Counted from the stretch's first letter, positions 1-8,068 are shown. The stretch is DNA of 21,073 nucleotides from JBQCEE01 sp051960575 (GCF_051960575.1 NZ_JBQCEE010000231.1:1-21073); one strand, 5' to 3'. Notes: generated from the sequence alone by a model not told the origin. Made by a program: numbers and translations.

Positions 1-1
1 C

Positions 2-247
2 TCCGAGTTCTCGCTCTACGACCTCGGCCAGGCCGTCGCCCATCTCGGCTTCCAGGCCGCCGCGCTCGGCCTGGCGATGCGCCAGTTCCGGGCCTTCGAC
101 CGCGACGGCCTCGCCGCCGAGTTCGCCGTCCCGCCGCACTGGCAGGTCACCACCCTGGCCGCCATCGGACGCGTCCCGCCCGGCACCGCGCCCGACGGCA
201 CCCGCGACCGCCGGGCCGACGTCCGCTGGCCGCCACTCAGCCGGTGA
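2..247 (+). CDS. Nitroreductase-family protein, C-terminal fragment
   Basis: An open frame enters from the left edge and stops at TGA 245-247, giving the last 81 residues of a larger protein. It contains SLYDLGQAVAHLGFQAAALG followed by an AFD segment and the VTTLAAIGRVP strand. This resembles the C-terminal part of FMN-dependent nitroreductases, where a D-G/A-A helix is followed by a 'QA.ALGL' helix and then a 'P...V..IAIG' strand. The family reduces nitro or quinone substrates with NAD(P)H through bound FMN, in the cytoplasm. The catalytic and FMN-binding N-terminal half lies outside the window, so the substrate cannot be inferred. Its stop codon overlaps the stop of the convergent kinase gene by 11 bp. 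The family call rests on remembered pattern, not alignment. Confidence 0.6.
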   Translation, partial: SEFSLYDLGQAVAHLGFQAAALGLAMRQFRAFDRDGLAAEFAVPPHWQVTTLAAIGRVPPGTAPDGTRDRRADVRWPPLSR

Positions 248-1787
248 CCGCGACCGCGGCGCTCGACGTCGCTGCGGGCGCGGGCGCCGGATCGGTGCCG
301 GTCGTGCCATCCGTTGTCGTGCCGGTGGCCGGATCGCCCGCAGGCGTTGTCGTCGCGGCGCTCGTGGGCGGCGCATCGGTGGTGGTCGGCGCGCCGGGCG
401 GCGCCGATGACGTGCTCGCGGTGACCGGCCCGGACGAACCGGTCGGACCGGTGGTCGCGGAGGTCACGGGCGCCGCACTGCTCGACCGCGTGCCCGTGCT
501 GGGCGCCGTGCTCCCCGACCGGTGCCGGTTGGCGGGCGCGTGGCTCGTCGTCCCCGACCCTCCCTCGGACCGCGTCACCGCGGCCGGCTGCACCCCGCGT
601 CCGCCCGTGCCACCGACGACACCCGACCGGTGGTGCGCCGGGACGACGGTCGACGACGATCCGCCGGGCGCCGGCGGCGTCGAGCCGGCCGACGCCAGCA
701 CGAACCCGACCGCCCCGAACGCCGCCACGATGCCCGCCGCGGCGAGCGGCAGGAGGCCGCGTCGCCGGCGACGATGCGACCCGTCGTGCGTGTCGCGCGA
801 CGCGACGACGGGCGGCCTCGGCGGCGGGAACGGGGCGACCGGCACGGCAGGGAGCTCGGCCGTCGTCGCGGCGGCCAGGGCTCCGGTGCCCGACGGCATC
901 GCTCCGGTGGCCTCGAGCCCGGTCGGCGGCCGGCGCGTGCCCAGACTGCGCGCCACCTCGGCCGCCGTCGGCCGGTCGGCCGGGTCGAGCGCGGTCATCG
1001 CCGCGAGCAGAATCGGCCACGGCATCGGCAGGTCGCGCGGGATCTCGGGCTGCCGGGCGAGCCGCGCGACCGCCGCCTCGATCGCCGTGCCGTCATACAC
1101 CCGCCGCCCGGTGAGCGCCTCGAGCAGCACGAGGCCGAGCGAGTACACGTCCGCCTCCGGTCCGACGGCCGACCCGCGCACCTGCTCGGGCGCGAGGTAC
1201 GACGCGGTCCCGACGGTGAGCCCCTCGCGGGTGAGCTCGGCGCCGCCGACGAACCGGGCGATCCCGAAGTCCGACAACCGCGCCCGCAGGCCCGACTCGG
1301 GCAGGGACGCGTCGGTGCCGAGCAGGATGTTCGCGGGCTTCACGTCGCGGTGCACGACGCCCGAGTCGTGCACGTACGCCAGCGCGCTCGCGATCTGCAC
1401 GCCCAGCTCGCGCACCCGCTCGACGTCCAGCGGGCCGCGGGCGAGCGCGGCGGCCAGCGTCTCGCCCTGCACCAGCTCCATGACGAGGTAGTCCGGCGCC
1501 GCCGGACCGCCGTCCTGCGCGCCGTCGACGGACGCGTCGAACAGGGTGACCAGGTTCGGGTGACTGAGCCGCACCAGTGCGCGCAGTTCGACGTCGCGGC
1601 GCTCACTGGTGCTGATGGTGTCGAGGCTGCTGCGGAACACCTTGACCGCCACGTCGCGTCCGAGACGCTCGTCGGTCGCGACGAAGACGTCGGCGACCCC
1701 GCCGGTGCCCAGGCGCTCGCGCTCGCGGTAGCGCGATGCGATCACCCACCCGGACGGGCGGGCGGCGGAATCGGCGGTGAGGGTCAT
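237..1787 (-). CDS. Membrane Ser/Thr protein kinase (PknB-like, no PASTA)
   Basis: A 516-residue Hanks-type kinase. The catalytic domain spans about residues 18-285. It shows the glycine-rich loop (LGTGGVADVF, about 26-35), the ATP-binding Lys in VAVKVF (K49), the catalytic loop HRDVKPAN (D148, N153), the Mg-binding DFG (173-175), the APE motif (199-201) and the structural Asp in DVYSLG, so it should be active. An Arg-rich stop-transfer patch (about 339-343) precedes one transmembrane helix (about 344-366). The roughly 145-residue outside tail is rich in Ser, Thr, Pro and Gly and has no PASTA repeat or other recognisable sensor. Known relatives phosphorylate cell-wall, division and regulatory proteins. 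It lies 40 bp downstream of the DUF6458 gene on the same strand and may be co-transcribed. No clear Shine-Dalgarno precedes ATG 1787. Confidence 0.93.
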   Translation of the reverse strand: MTLTADSAARPSGWVIASRYRERERLGTGGVADVFVATDERLGRDVAVKVFRSSLDTISTSERRDVELRALVRLSHPNLVTLFDASVDGAQDGGPAAPDYLVMELVQGETLAAALARGPLDVERVRELGVQIASALAYVHDSGVVHRDVKPANILLGTDASLPESGLRARLSDFGIARFVGGAELTREGLTVGTASYLAPEQVRGSAVGPEADVYSLGLVLLEALTGRRVYDGTAIEAAVARLARQPEIPRDLPMPWPILLAAMTALDPADRPTAAEVARSLGTRRPPTGLEATGAMPSGTGALAAATTAELPAVPVAPFPPPRPPVVASRDTHDGSHRRRRRGLLPLAAAGIVAAFGAVGFVLASAGSTPPAPGGSSSTVVPAHHRSGVVGGTGGRGVQPAAVTRSEGGSGTTSHAPANRHRSGSTAPSTGTRSSSAAPVTSATTGPTGSSGPVTASTSSAPPGAPTTTDAPPTSAATTTPAGDPATGTTTDGTTGTDPAPAPAATSSAAVAVTG

Positions 1788-1827
1788 GTCAGCGGTTCGC
1801 GGTGCGCGAGCGGGCGTGGCGCCCGAC

Positions 1828-2082
1828 TCAGAGGGGCGACGAGTCGATCGGCTCGTTCGGGGTCACGTAGATCGTCTCGCGGGTGCCGGCCGGGGTGCGG
1901 GTGATGACCTGGCTCGTCCGGCGCTGGTTGGTCCACCAGGCGGTGAGCGCGACGCCGACGGCGCCGACGAACATCAGCACCCAGCCGGCCGTGTTGAAGT
2001 CGAAACCGCTCGGGTTCGACCTGACGGCGAAGGCCAGGATCGCCCCGAGTGCGAACAACGACAGGCTCGCTCCGACGCGCAT
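1828..2082 (-). CDS. DUF6458-type small membrane protein
   Basis: An 84-residue protein starting MRVGASLSLFALGAILAFAV. It has two predicted transmembrane helices (about residues 5-20 and 32-50), then a basic WWTNQRR segment and a polar tail ending in NEPIDSSPL. This matches the small DUF6458 family as I remember it from many actinobacteria: an N-terminal helix, an F(D/N)...G..L hairpin and a short cytoplasmic tail. No function is known. The start at ATG 2082 is chosen because GGAGGAG sits 2-3 bases before it; a much longer upstream extension in the same frame is only antisense to the phosphodiesterase gene. It lies upstream of the membrane kinase on the same strand with a 40-bp gap, so it could share its transcript. 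Confidence 0.75.
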   Translation of the reverse strand: MRVGASLSLFALGAILAFAVRSNPSGFDFNTAGWVLMFVGAVGVALTAWWTNQRRTSQVITRTPAGTRETIYVTPNEPIDSSPL

Positions 2083-2090
2083 GGCTCCTC
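2083..2090 (-). promoter_or_regulatory. Strong Shine-Dalgarno fixing the DUF6458 start
   Basis: Read on the minus strand, the bases just before ATG 2082 contain GGAGGAG. This decides the start of the 84-residue protein against a longer open frame that reaches back to about 2958. Confidence 0.7.
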
Positions 2091-2169
2091 CGTGACGGAC
2101 ATCCGGCGCACACCGGCCGATGTGCACAGAAGGGCTACCCGGCGTCCGGAGCTCGGTAACGGCGCTCGC

Positions 2170-2175
2170 TAGCGT
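2170..2175 (+). promoter_or_regulatory. -10 box TAGCGT, leaderless promoter of phosphodiesterase
   Basis: TAGCGT matches the actinobacterial TANNNT -10 element and is followed by exactly six bases before the GTG start at 2182. Transcription would begin at or next to the start codon. No Shine-Dalgarno and no good -35 are visible. Confidence 0.6.
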
Positions 2176-2181
2176 GCCGAC

Positions 2182-2832
2182 GTGCTCCTCGTCGCCCACC
2201 GCATGCCCACGGATGCCGCCGCCTGCCGCCGGCTGCGCGAGGCGGGCGCCGACCTGTTCGAGGTCGACCTGCAGTTCGACCGGCGCGGGCTGGTCGTCTC
2301 GCACTTCGCGCCGCTGCCGCACACCGGTGGCCGCGTGCGCTACGACGGCTGGCGGCTGCGGGTGGGCCGCGCGGACGGCCGCGAGCCGCTGCTCGCCCCC
2401 CAGCTGGCGCTGCTGCCGGATGGCGCCCGGCTGCTGCTCGACCCGAAGGAGAAGCTGCCCGAGCGGCGCGACCGCCTCGTCGACCTCGTCGTCGAGGCCT
2501 TCCCCGACCCGTCCCGGGCGATCGTGAGCACCGGCCGCCGGGCCGATCTCGACCGCCTGCGCGCCGCGGGGTTCGAGACCTGGCTCAGCATCGGCGAGCC
2601 CGGCCCCCTGGCCGCCGTGCTCGCCGCCCCGCCGGACGACTTCGCCGAGGCGGGCGTCACCGTGCGGCACAGCCTGCTCGACGCGTCCACCGTCACACTG
2701 CTGCACGAGCGCACCCCGACAGTAGTGGCGTGGACGGTCAACCGGACGGCGCGGGCTCGCCGGCTCGCGTCCGCCGGCGTCGACGGCATCACGACCGACC
2801 GCGCGGGCGTCATGCGCGCGCTGCGGACCTGA
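2182..2832 (+). CDS. Glycerophosphodiester phosphodiesterase
   Basis: A 216-residue TIM-barrel phosphodiesterase of the GDPD/UgpQ type, which hydrolyses glycerophosphodiesters to glycerol-3-phosphate and an alcohol. Motifs seen are VAHR (H6, R7), FEVDLQ (E27, D29), VVSH (H41, the usual catalytic His position), LLLDPKEK (D87, K89) and the late VVAWTVN strand followed by GVDGITTD. The residue after His-Arg is Met rather than the usual Gly (AHRG), a small departure. At 216 residues it is slightly shorter than typical members. It has no signal peptide, so it is probably cytoplasmic. Translation starts at GTG 2182, supported by the -10 box six bases upstream. Its divergent neighbour is the DUF6458 gene; the next gene downstream encodes a PAP2-family lipid enzyme, consistent with phospholipid turnover (inference). 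Confidence 0.88.
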   Translation: MLLVAHRMPTDAAACRRLREAGADLFEVDLQFDRRGLVVSHFAPLPHTGGRVRYDGWRLRVGRADGREPLLAPQLALLPDGARLLLDPKEKLPERRDRLVDLVVEAFPDPSRAIVSTGRRADLDRLRAAGFETWLSIGEPGPLAAVLAAPPDDFAEAGVTVRHSLLDASTVTLLHERTPTVVAWTVNRTARARRLASAGVDGITTDRAGVMRALRT

Positions 2833-2897
2833 GCCCGGGCCGCGACACGATCGTCCCGTTCGTTCACCTGACGGCAAGATCGGTGGCCGTGGACGAC

Positions 2898-2903
2898 TAC
2901 TCT
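2898..2903 (+). promoter_or_regulatory. -10 box TACTCT, leaderless promoter of PAP2 gene
   Basis: TACTCT fits TANNNT and is followed by six bases (GGGCGG) and GTG 2910. It supports 2910 over the in-frame upstream GTGs at 2883 and 2889. Confidence 0.55.
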
Positions 2904-2909
2904 GGGCGG

Positions 2910-3773
2910 GTGACGGTGCAGCGACGACTGTGGACGCGGGTGCGTCACGGCGCCGCATTCCCCGCGCCGGCGCTGCGCTGGCCGCGCGAACTGCTCATCG
3001 TCGCCGTCATCTACATCAGCTACGAGGCCAGCCGGGGCGTCGCCGACAGCGACCCGGGTCCGGCCATGCGCACCGGCCGGTCGCTGCTCGACTGGGAGAC
3101 CACCTGGCACCTCGACCCGGAACGCTGGCTCAACCACGTGATCCGGCACTCGACGTTCCTCGAGGTCGTCGCCGCGTACTTCTACTCGACGATGCACTAC
3201 ATCGTCACGCCCGCCGTGCTGCTCTGGATGTTCCTCAAGCACGCGCCCCACTACCGCATGGCCCGCACGACGCTCGCGCTGAGCACGGTGATCGGCCTGG
3301 TCGGCTTCTACTTCCTGCCGACCGCTCCCCCGCGACTGCTGGCGGGCAGCGGCTTCACCGACACCCTCGCCTCGGTCGCCGACTACGGCTGGTGGAGCAA
3401 CCACGGCAGCGTCCCCCGCGGCCTTGGTGGGCTGTCGAACCAGTTCGCGGCGATGCCCTCGCTGCACGTCGGCTGGGCGCTCTGGTGCGGCATCGCCCTC
3501 TGGACGCACGCCCGCACCCCCGTCGTCCGCTGGCTCGGCGCCGCGTACCCGCTGCTCACCACCGTGGTCGTGCTCTCGACGGGCAACCACTACCTGCTCG
3601 ACGTGCTCGCCGGCGCCGCCACGATGGGGCTCGCCGGCGCCATCGCCTGGGTGCTGCACCGCCGCGCGCCGTCGGCGCACCTCGCCGCCACGGGCCTGGC
3701 CGGCGGCGGCGCCGCACCGGCGGACGGCGCCCCGGCCACCGCGAGCGCCGCGCGCAGCCACTGCGCCGCCTGA
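2910..3773 (+). CDS. PAP2-superfamily membrane phosphatase/transferase
   Basis: A 287-residue integral membrane protein with about six hydrophobic segments. It carries the PAP2 signature in the arrangement of the Aur1/inositol-phosphotransferase-like branch: PTAPPR (138-143), then GGLSNQFAAMPSLHVGWALW with the PSLH motif (H186), then STGNHYLLD with the second catalytic His (H227) and Asp (D231). Such enzymes transfer or hydrolyse lipid phosphate groups at the membrane; in actinobacteria some act in phosphatidylinositol or glycolipid metabolism, but the substrate cannot be read here. The hydrophilic N-terminus begins VTVQRRLW. The last 35 or so residues are Ala/Gly-rich and probably disordered. 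It stands alone between the phosphodiesterase and glgX, with its own apparent promoter. Confidence 0.88.
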   Translation: MTVQRRLWTRVRHGAAFPAPALRWPRELLIVAVIYISYEASRGVADSDPGPAMRTGRSLLDWETTWHLDPERWLNHVIRHSTFLEVVAAYFYSTMHYIVTPAVLLWMFLKHAPHYRMARTTLALSTVIGLVGFYFLPTAPPRLLAGSGFTDTLASVADYGWWSNHGSVPRGLGGLSNQFAAMPSLHVGWALWCGIALWTHARTPVVRWLGAAYPLLTTVVVLSTGNHYLLDVLAGAATMGLAGAIAWVLHRRAPSAHLAATGLAGGGAAPADGAPATASAARSHCAA

Positions 3774-3859
3774 GCGCCTGAGCGCCGGCGCCGAGTCGGG
3801 ACCGACGTCCCGTTCCCGGCGGTTGCGTCACCTCGGTGTGAGGCCGCGACCCCGGTGGG

Positions 3860-3865
3860 CATGAT
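3860..3865 (+). promoter_or_regulatory. -10 box CATGAT, leaderless promoter of glgX
   Basis: CATGAT has the A2 and T6 conserved in actinobacterial -10 boxes and stands six bases (GCGCAG) before GTG 3872. No Shine-Dalgarno is present. Confidence 0.5.
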
Positions 3866-3871
3866 GCGCAG

Positions 3872-6004
3872 GTGACATCTGCACCCGAGGTCTGGCCCGG
3901 CAACCCATATCCACTTGGCGCGACCTACGACGGGTCGGGCACCAACTTCGCCCTCTTCAGCGAGATCGCCGAGCGCGTCGAGCTCTGCCTCTTCGACGCC
4001 GACGGCACCGAGACCCGCGTCGAGCTGACCGAGATCGACGGCTTCGTCTGGCACGCCTTCCTGCCGCGGATCGAGCCCGGGCAGCGCTACGGCTACCGCG
4101 TCCACGGGCCCTACGACCCTGAGCACGGCCTGCGCTGCAACCCGAACAAGCTGCTGCTCGACCCCTACGGCAAGGCCATCGACGGCAAGATCGAGTGGGA
4201 CGAGTCGGTCTTCGGCTACCACTGGGGCGACGAGCACTCGCGCAACGACGACGACTCGGCGGCGCACATGCCCAAGTGCGTCGTCATCAACCCCTACTTC
4301 GACTGGGGCACCGACCGCCCACCGAAGACGCCGTACGCCGACACCGTCATCTACGAGACGCACGTCAAGGGCATGACGATCAGTCACCCGGACGTGCCCG
4401 AGAACATCCGCGGCACCTACGCCGGGATGGCCCACCCGGCGGTGATCGACCACCTCAAGTCACTCGGCGTCACCGCGGTCGAGCTCATGCCGGTGCACCA
4501 CTTCGCCAACGACTCGTTCCTGCAGGAGAAGGGGCTGTCGAACTACTGGGGCTACAACACGATCGGGTTCCTCGCGCCCGACCACAAGTACACGTCGAGC
4601 CCCCACCCCGGCGGCCAGGTCGCCGAGTTCAAGGCCATGGTGCGCGCCCTGCACGAGGCCGGCATGGAGGTGATCCTCGACGTCGTCTACAACCACACCG
4701 CCGAGGGCAACCACATGGGCCCGACGCTGAGCTTCCGCGGCATCGACAACCCCGCCTACTACCGCCTCGTCGACGGCGACCAGCAGTACTACATGGACTA
4801 CACGGGCACCGGCAACACCTTCAACGTCGGCCACCCGCACACCCTGCAGCTGATCATGGACTCACTGCGCTACTGGGTCACCGAGATGCACGTCGACGGG
4901 TTCCGTTTCGACCTCGCCTCGACCCTTGCCCGCGAGTTCTACGACGTCGACCGCCTCGCCGCCTTCTTCGAACTCGTCCAGCAGGACCCGATCGTCTCGC
5001 AGGTCAAGCTCATCGCCGAGCCGTGGGACGTCGGCCCCGGCGGCTACCAGGTCGGCAACTTCCCGCCCCAGTGGACGGAGTGGAACGGCAAGTACCGCGA
5101 CACCGTCCGCGACTTCTGGCGCGGCGAGCCCGCCACCATCGGCGAGTTCGCGGCCCGCATCACCGGCTCGGCGGACCTCTACGAGACGTCGGGACGCCGG
5201 CCGGTCGCGTCCATCAACTTCGTCACCGCGCACGACGGCTTCACCCTCAACGACCTGGTGTCGTACAACGAGAAGCACAACGAGGCCAACCAGGACGACA
5301 ACAACGACGGCGAGAGCCACAACCGGTCGTGGAACTGCGGCGTCGAGGGCGCCACGGACGACCCGGCGATCCTCGAACTCCGGGCCCGGCAGCGGCGGAA
5401 CTTCCTCACGACGATGTTCCTCTCGCAGGGCGTGCCGATGATCTGTCACGGTGACGAGCTCGGACGCACCCAGCAGGGCAACAACAACGGCTACTGCCAG
5501 GACAACGAGCTCACCTGGATCGACTGGGCCTCCGCCGATGCCGACCTCATCGCGTTCACCCGCCGGCTCGGCGAGCTGCGGCACGAGCACCCCATCTTCC
5601 GTCGCCGCCGCTTCTTCGACGGCCGTCCTGTCCGCCGCTCGGGCGGGCTGCCGGACATCGGCTGGTTCCAGCCGCTCGGCGAGGAGATGACCGACGAGGA
5701 CTGGGGCTCGGGCTTCGGCCGCGCGATCGCCGTCTACCTCAACGGCGAGGGGCTGCGCGAGGTCGACAGCCGCGGCCAGCGGGTCACCGACGACTCGTTC
5801 TACCTCTGCTTCAACGCCGACCCGGACGCCATCGAGTTCACCCTGCCCGAGGCGTCCTTCGGGGAGCGGTGGGAACTCGTGATCGACACCGAGAACCCGA
5901 CGCCCGTCGACACCGACGTGCTCCCGGCCGGCGGGGTGATCAAGGTGGGTGGACGCTCGGTCGTCGTGCTCCGCCGACTCGCCACCGCTCCCGCCACCGC
6001 CTGA
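3872..6004 (+). CDS. glgX: Glycogen debranching enzyme GlgX (isoamylase type)
   Basis: A 710-residue GH13 isoamylase-type enzyme that cleaves alpha-1,6 branches in glycogen or limit dextrins. The N-terminal CBM48-like domain (about 8-95) begins PGNPYPLGATYDGSGTNFAL, a hallmark of GlgX. The catalytic barrel shows VDGFRFDLAS (nucleophile D347), LIAEPWD (acid/base E383) and FVTAHDGFTLNDLVSYN (D455), plus the GlgX-specific NHNRSWNCG-like stretch (ESHNRSWNCG, about 481-490) and GDELGRTQQGNNN. Length is normal for the family, and the C-terminal beta domain ends at about 707. The start is GTG 3872. Some actinobacterial homologues sit with treY/treZ trehalose genes, but none are here, so it appears to be a free-standing glycogen gene. 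It converges with the DUF222/HNH gene across a repeat array. Confidence 0.97.
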   Translation: MTSAPEVWPGNPYPLGATYDGSGTNFALFSEIAERVELCLFDADGTETRVELTEIDGFVWHAFLPRIEPGQRYGYRVHGPYDPEHGLRCNPNKLLLDPYGKAIDGKIEWDESVFGYHWGDEHSRNDDDSAAHMPKCVVINPYFDWGTDRPPKTPYADTVIYETHVKGMTISHPDVPENIRGTYAGMAHPAVIDHLKSLGVTAVELMPVHHFANDSFLQEKGLSNYWGYNTIGFLAPDHKYTSSPHPGGQVAEFKAMVRALHEAGMEVILDVVYNHTAEGNHMGPTLSFRGIDNPAYYRLVDGDQQYYMDYTGTGNTFNVGHPHTLQLIMDSLRYWVTEMHVDGFRFDLASTLAREFYDVDRLAAFFELVQQDPIVSQVKLIAEPWDVGPGGYQVGNFPPQWTEWNGKYRDTVRDFWRGEPATIGEFAARITGSADLYETSGRRPVASINFVTAHDGFTLNDLVSYNEKHNEANQDDNNDGESHNRSWNCGVEGATDDPAILELRARQRRNFLTTMFLSQGVPMICHGDELGRTQQGNNNGYCQDNELTWIDWASADADLIAFTRRLGELRHEHPIFRRRRFFDGRPVRRSGGLPDIGWFQPLGEEMTDEDWGSGFGRAIAVYLNGEGLREVDSRGQRVTDDSFYLCFNADPDAIEFTLPEASFGERWELVIDTENPTPVDTDVLPAGGVIKVGGRSVVVLRRLATAPATA

Positions 6005-6105
6005 CCCACGCCGCCCGTCCGGCGCGGTGACCGTCGTGCGCCGCCGGGTCGCGGGGCTGTGAACGCGGCCCGGCGTGCGTCGGCGGCGCCCGTCCGCTGA
6101 AGCTC

Positions 6106-6234
6106 GTGCGGTGGGGGGGGGCCGTGCGGTGGGGGCCCGTGCGGTGCGGGTGCCGTGCGGTGGGGGTGCCGTGCGGTGGGGGTGCCGTGCGGTGGGGGTG
6201 CCGTGCGGTGCGGGTGCCGTGCGGTGCGTGCGTC
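6106..6234. repeat. Eight-unit ~16-bp G-rich tandem repeat
   Basis: Eight consecutive copies of a unit close to GTGCGGTGGGGGTGCC run at 6106, 6124, 6139, 6155, 6171, 6187, 6203 and 6219. Units 4-6 are identical, units 3 and 7 share a G-to-C change (GTGCGGTGCGGGTGCC), unit 1 has an enlarged G run and unit 2 is 15 bp. The array lies between the convergent glgX and DUF222/HNH genes, and its last unit contains the HNH stop codon (6233-6235). The plus strand is G-rich with regular G runs. No spacers occur, so it is not a CRISPR. Confidence 0.95.
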
Positions 6235-7870
6235 AGGCGGCGATGGGGCCTGTCGTCCCACGCGGCCTGAGGCCCTGCGCCAGGATCGACACGGCGAAGT
6301 CGTGGTCGAGGCGCGTGCCGTCCCACCGGCTGGTCGCGGCGTCCGTGGCGAGGTGGTCGTAGGCCGCATCGCCCGGAGCGGCCTCGTCGCCGACCCGCAG
6401 CGGATCGGCCGGCGGTGCCAGCGGCAGTCCGTCCGAGCGGGCGAAGGTGAAGCGGCCGCTGCCGGTCGCCCCGATCACAAACTCGCCGTCGTGATGGGCA
6501 TGGTGGTGCGCCACACAGAGCAGCACCAGGTTGTCGAGATCGCTGGGTCCGCCGTCGATCCAGTGCCGCACATGATGCGCCTCGAGCCCCGTCCGGCGAC
6601 CGCAGCCCGGATGGGCGCAGCCCCCGTCGCGCAGCATCAGCGCCGCGAACTGCTTGTCGCTCACGAGTCGTAAGGTGCGGCCGAGGTCGAGCGGCGATCC
6701 GGCGCCGTCGACCGGCACGAGCCGCACCTTCGCCCGGCAGGCGAGCCGGCGCAGCACTCGAGGCGGCAGCCCCGGACCGTGCAGCAGGTGCGCGTAGACG
6801 CCCTGCATCACCGCGGCGAGTTGCTGACCCGGTGCCGGACGGCCGCGCCGGTCCTCATCGTCGCCGCGGACCTCGGCCGGCCGTCGGGCGGCGTCCGGCT
6901 GCGCTCCGGGCCGGCGCCCTCGGTCGCGTTCACGTTCCCGCCTCGCCGCCGCCGGAGCTGCCGCGTCGGTCTCGGCGTCAGCGGCGGTTTTGGTAGCGGT
7001 CTTGGTCTTGGTCCCGGCGTCGGCGCTGGCCTCGACCTTCGCGTCGGTGTCGGTGTTGTCGGTATCGGTGTCGGCCGTGTGGGTGTCCGCGCCGGCCGCC
7101 GGCTGGGAGGGCGCAGGGGCGTGCAGGTGGACGACGACGGCGGCGGCCTCGTCGCCGCGTAGCGACGGCAGGGCACCGTCGGCGGCGGCGACCACGGCGA
7201 GGGTGATCTCGGCGAGCCGCACGAGCGCCGTGGCCCGGTCGACCTCCTCGCGGCCGATCACCGCCGACAGTGCGGCATCGACGACAGCGCCGTGTTCCGG
7301 CGCGAGTTTCGCCGAGCACGACCAGCGCGCGTCCGCCTCCCAGCGCTGACGGAACAACTCGTCCGGCGCGTCAGGATCAGGGTGCTCGTTGTCGTCGACC
7401 GTGCGCAGCCCCCGCACCGCCGCCTCGAGTTGATCGATCGACCCGTGCTCGGCGGTCATCACGAGCGCCTCGATCAGCGACGGCTCCGCGATGTCGGCGA
7501 CCCGGCTGATCGCCCGCACCTGCGAGAACGAGAGCCGCCCGGCGGCCATGCTCTCGGCCAGGACCGGGAACGCGACCAGCGCCTTCGCGACCCGGACGTG
7601 CTCGACGGCCGTCCGGCGCGCGAGGCCGCAGTGGTGCATCAGCCATCTGGCGGTCGACGGGAATCCCCAGACGTCGCAGCCCTCGGCCGCATCGAAGGCC
7701 GCGATCAGCTGCAGCCAACGGGCGGTCGCGGCCGACATCCGACCGGCGAGCCCGATGATCGACTCGCCGAGCGTGGTCACGTCCGCACGATGTTCGAGCA
7801 CCTCCCGCGGTGATGGGGCGGTGATCACCGAGGGCATCCGGTGCACGTTCGGTTCGTCGAGAGCGTCCAT
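6233..7870 (-). CDS. DUF222 / HNH endonuclease (13E12-repeat family)
   Basis: A 545-residue member of the DUF222-HNH family, abundant in actinobacteria and represented in Mycobacterium by the REP13E12 repeats. A helical DUF222 region (about 25-245, with WLMHHCGLARRTAVEHVRVA) is followed by a long low-complexity linker (about 260-334, alternating Thr/Asp then Arg/Ala-rich). A Zn-HNH nuclease domain comes next: CAHPGC (C418, C423), EAHHVRHW (H432, H433), DLDNLVLLC (N447, C452) and HHHAHHDG. Function is not established; proposals include DNA cleavage or mobile-element behaviour, and mycobacterial copies host phage attachment sites. ATG 7870 is chosen over the upstream ATG 7918 because TAGCGT lies seven bases before it. 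The C-terminus ends inside the tandem repeat array. Confidence 0.9.
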   Translation of the reverse strand: MDALDEPNVHRMPSVITAPSPREVLEHRADVTTLGESIIGLAGRMSAATARWLQLIAAFDAAEGCDVWGFPSTARWLMHHCGLARRTAVEHVRVAKALVAFPVLAESMAAGRLSFSQVRAISRVADIAEPSLIEALVMTAEHGSIDQLEAAVRGLRTVDDNEHPDPDAPDELFRQRWEADARWSCSAKLAPEHGAVVDAALSAVIGREEVDRATALVRLAEITLAVVAAADGALPSLRGDEAAAVVVHLHAPAPSQPAAGADTHTADTDTDNTDTDAKVEASADAGTKTKTATKTAADAETDAAAPAAARRERERDRGRRPGAQPDAARRPAEVRGDDEDRRGRPAPGQQLAAVMQGVYAHLLHGPGLPPRVLRRLACRAKVRLVPVDGAGSPLDLGRTLRLVSDKQFAALMLRDGGCAHPGCGRRTGLEAHHVRHWIDGGPSDLDNLVLLCVAHHHAHHDGEFVIGATGSGRFTFARSDGLPLAPPADPLRVGDEAAPGDAAYDHLATDAATSRWDGTRLDHDFAVSILAQGLRPRGTTGPIAA

Positions 7871-7877
7871 GATCCGG

Positions 7878-7883
7878 ACGCTA
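7878..7883 (-). promoter_or_regulatory. -10 box TAGCGT, leaderless promoter of DUF222/HNH gene
   Basis: On the minus strand TAGCGT is followed by seven bases and ATG 7870. This moves the start 16 codons inside the longest open frame. Confidence 0.5.
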
Positions 7884-8068
7884 GGACGCACCTCCGACAC
7901 TTTTCGATGCCCGGCCAAGGCCCCGAACCGCGGAGCGCCGGGAACGGTCCACGGTCCCGGGCACGTCCAGGAGATGTGGGAAGCACGGGACGGCGCAAGG
8001 GGCGCGCCAGACGGTCACGGACGGCGGCCGGCGGCTTGGCCGAAGCGGTTCGCGCGAGGGCGAGGCCC

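Noticed and set aside
244..1904. Long plus-strand open frames (415 and 460 codons) opposite the kinase
   Set aside because: They are Arg/Ala/Gly-rich shadows created by high GC. The minus strand carries a full kinase with every catalytic motif.
2083..2958. Upstream extension of the DUF6458 frame (376 codons in total)
   Set aside because: The extension is antisense to the phosphodiesterase gene, and GGAGGAG marks the internal ATG at 2082.
3872..6004. Malto-oligosyltrehalose trehalohydrolase (TreZ) instead of GlgX
   Set aside because: The N-terminal PGNPYPLGATYDGSGTNFAL, the HNRSWNCG segment and the 710-residue length are typical of GlgX.
6106..6234. CRISPR array
   Set aside because: Repeats abut without spacers, the unit is only 16 bp and no cas genes are present. 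It is a minisatellite.
7871..7918. Upstream ATG 7918 of the DUF222/HNH gene
   Set aside because: It has no ribosome site and would place the -10 box inside the coding region. ATG 7870 has the TAGCGT element seven bases away.
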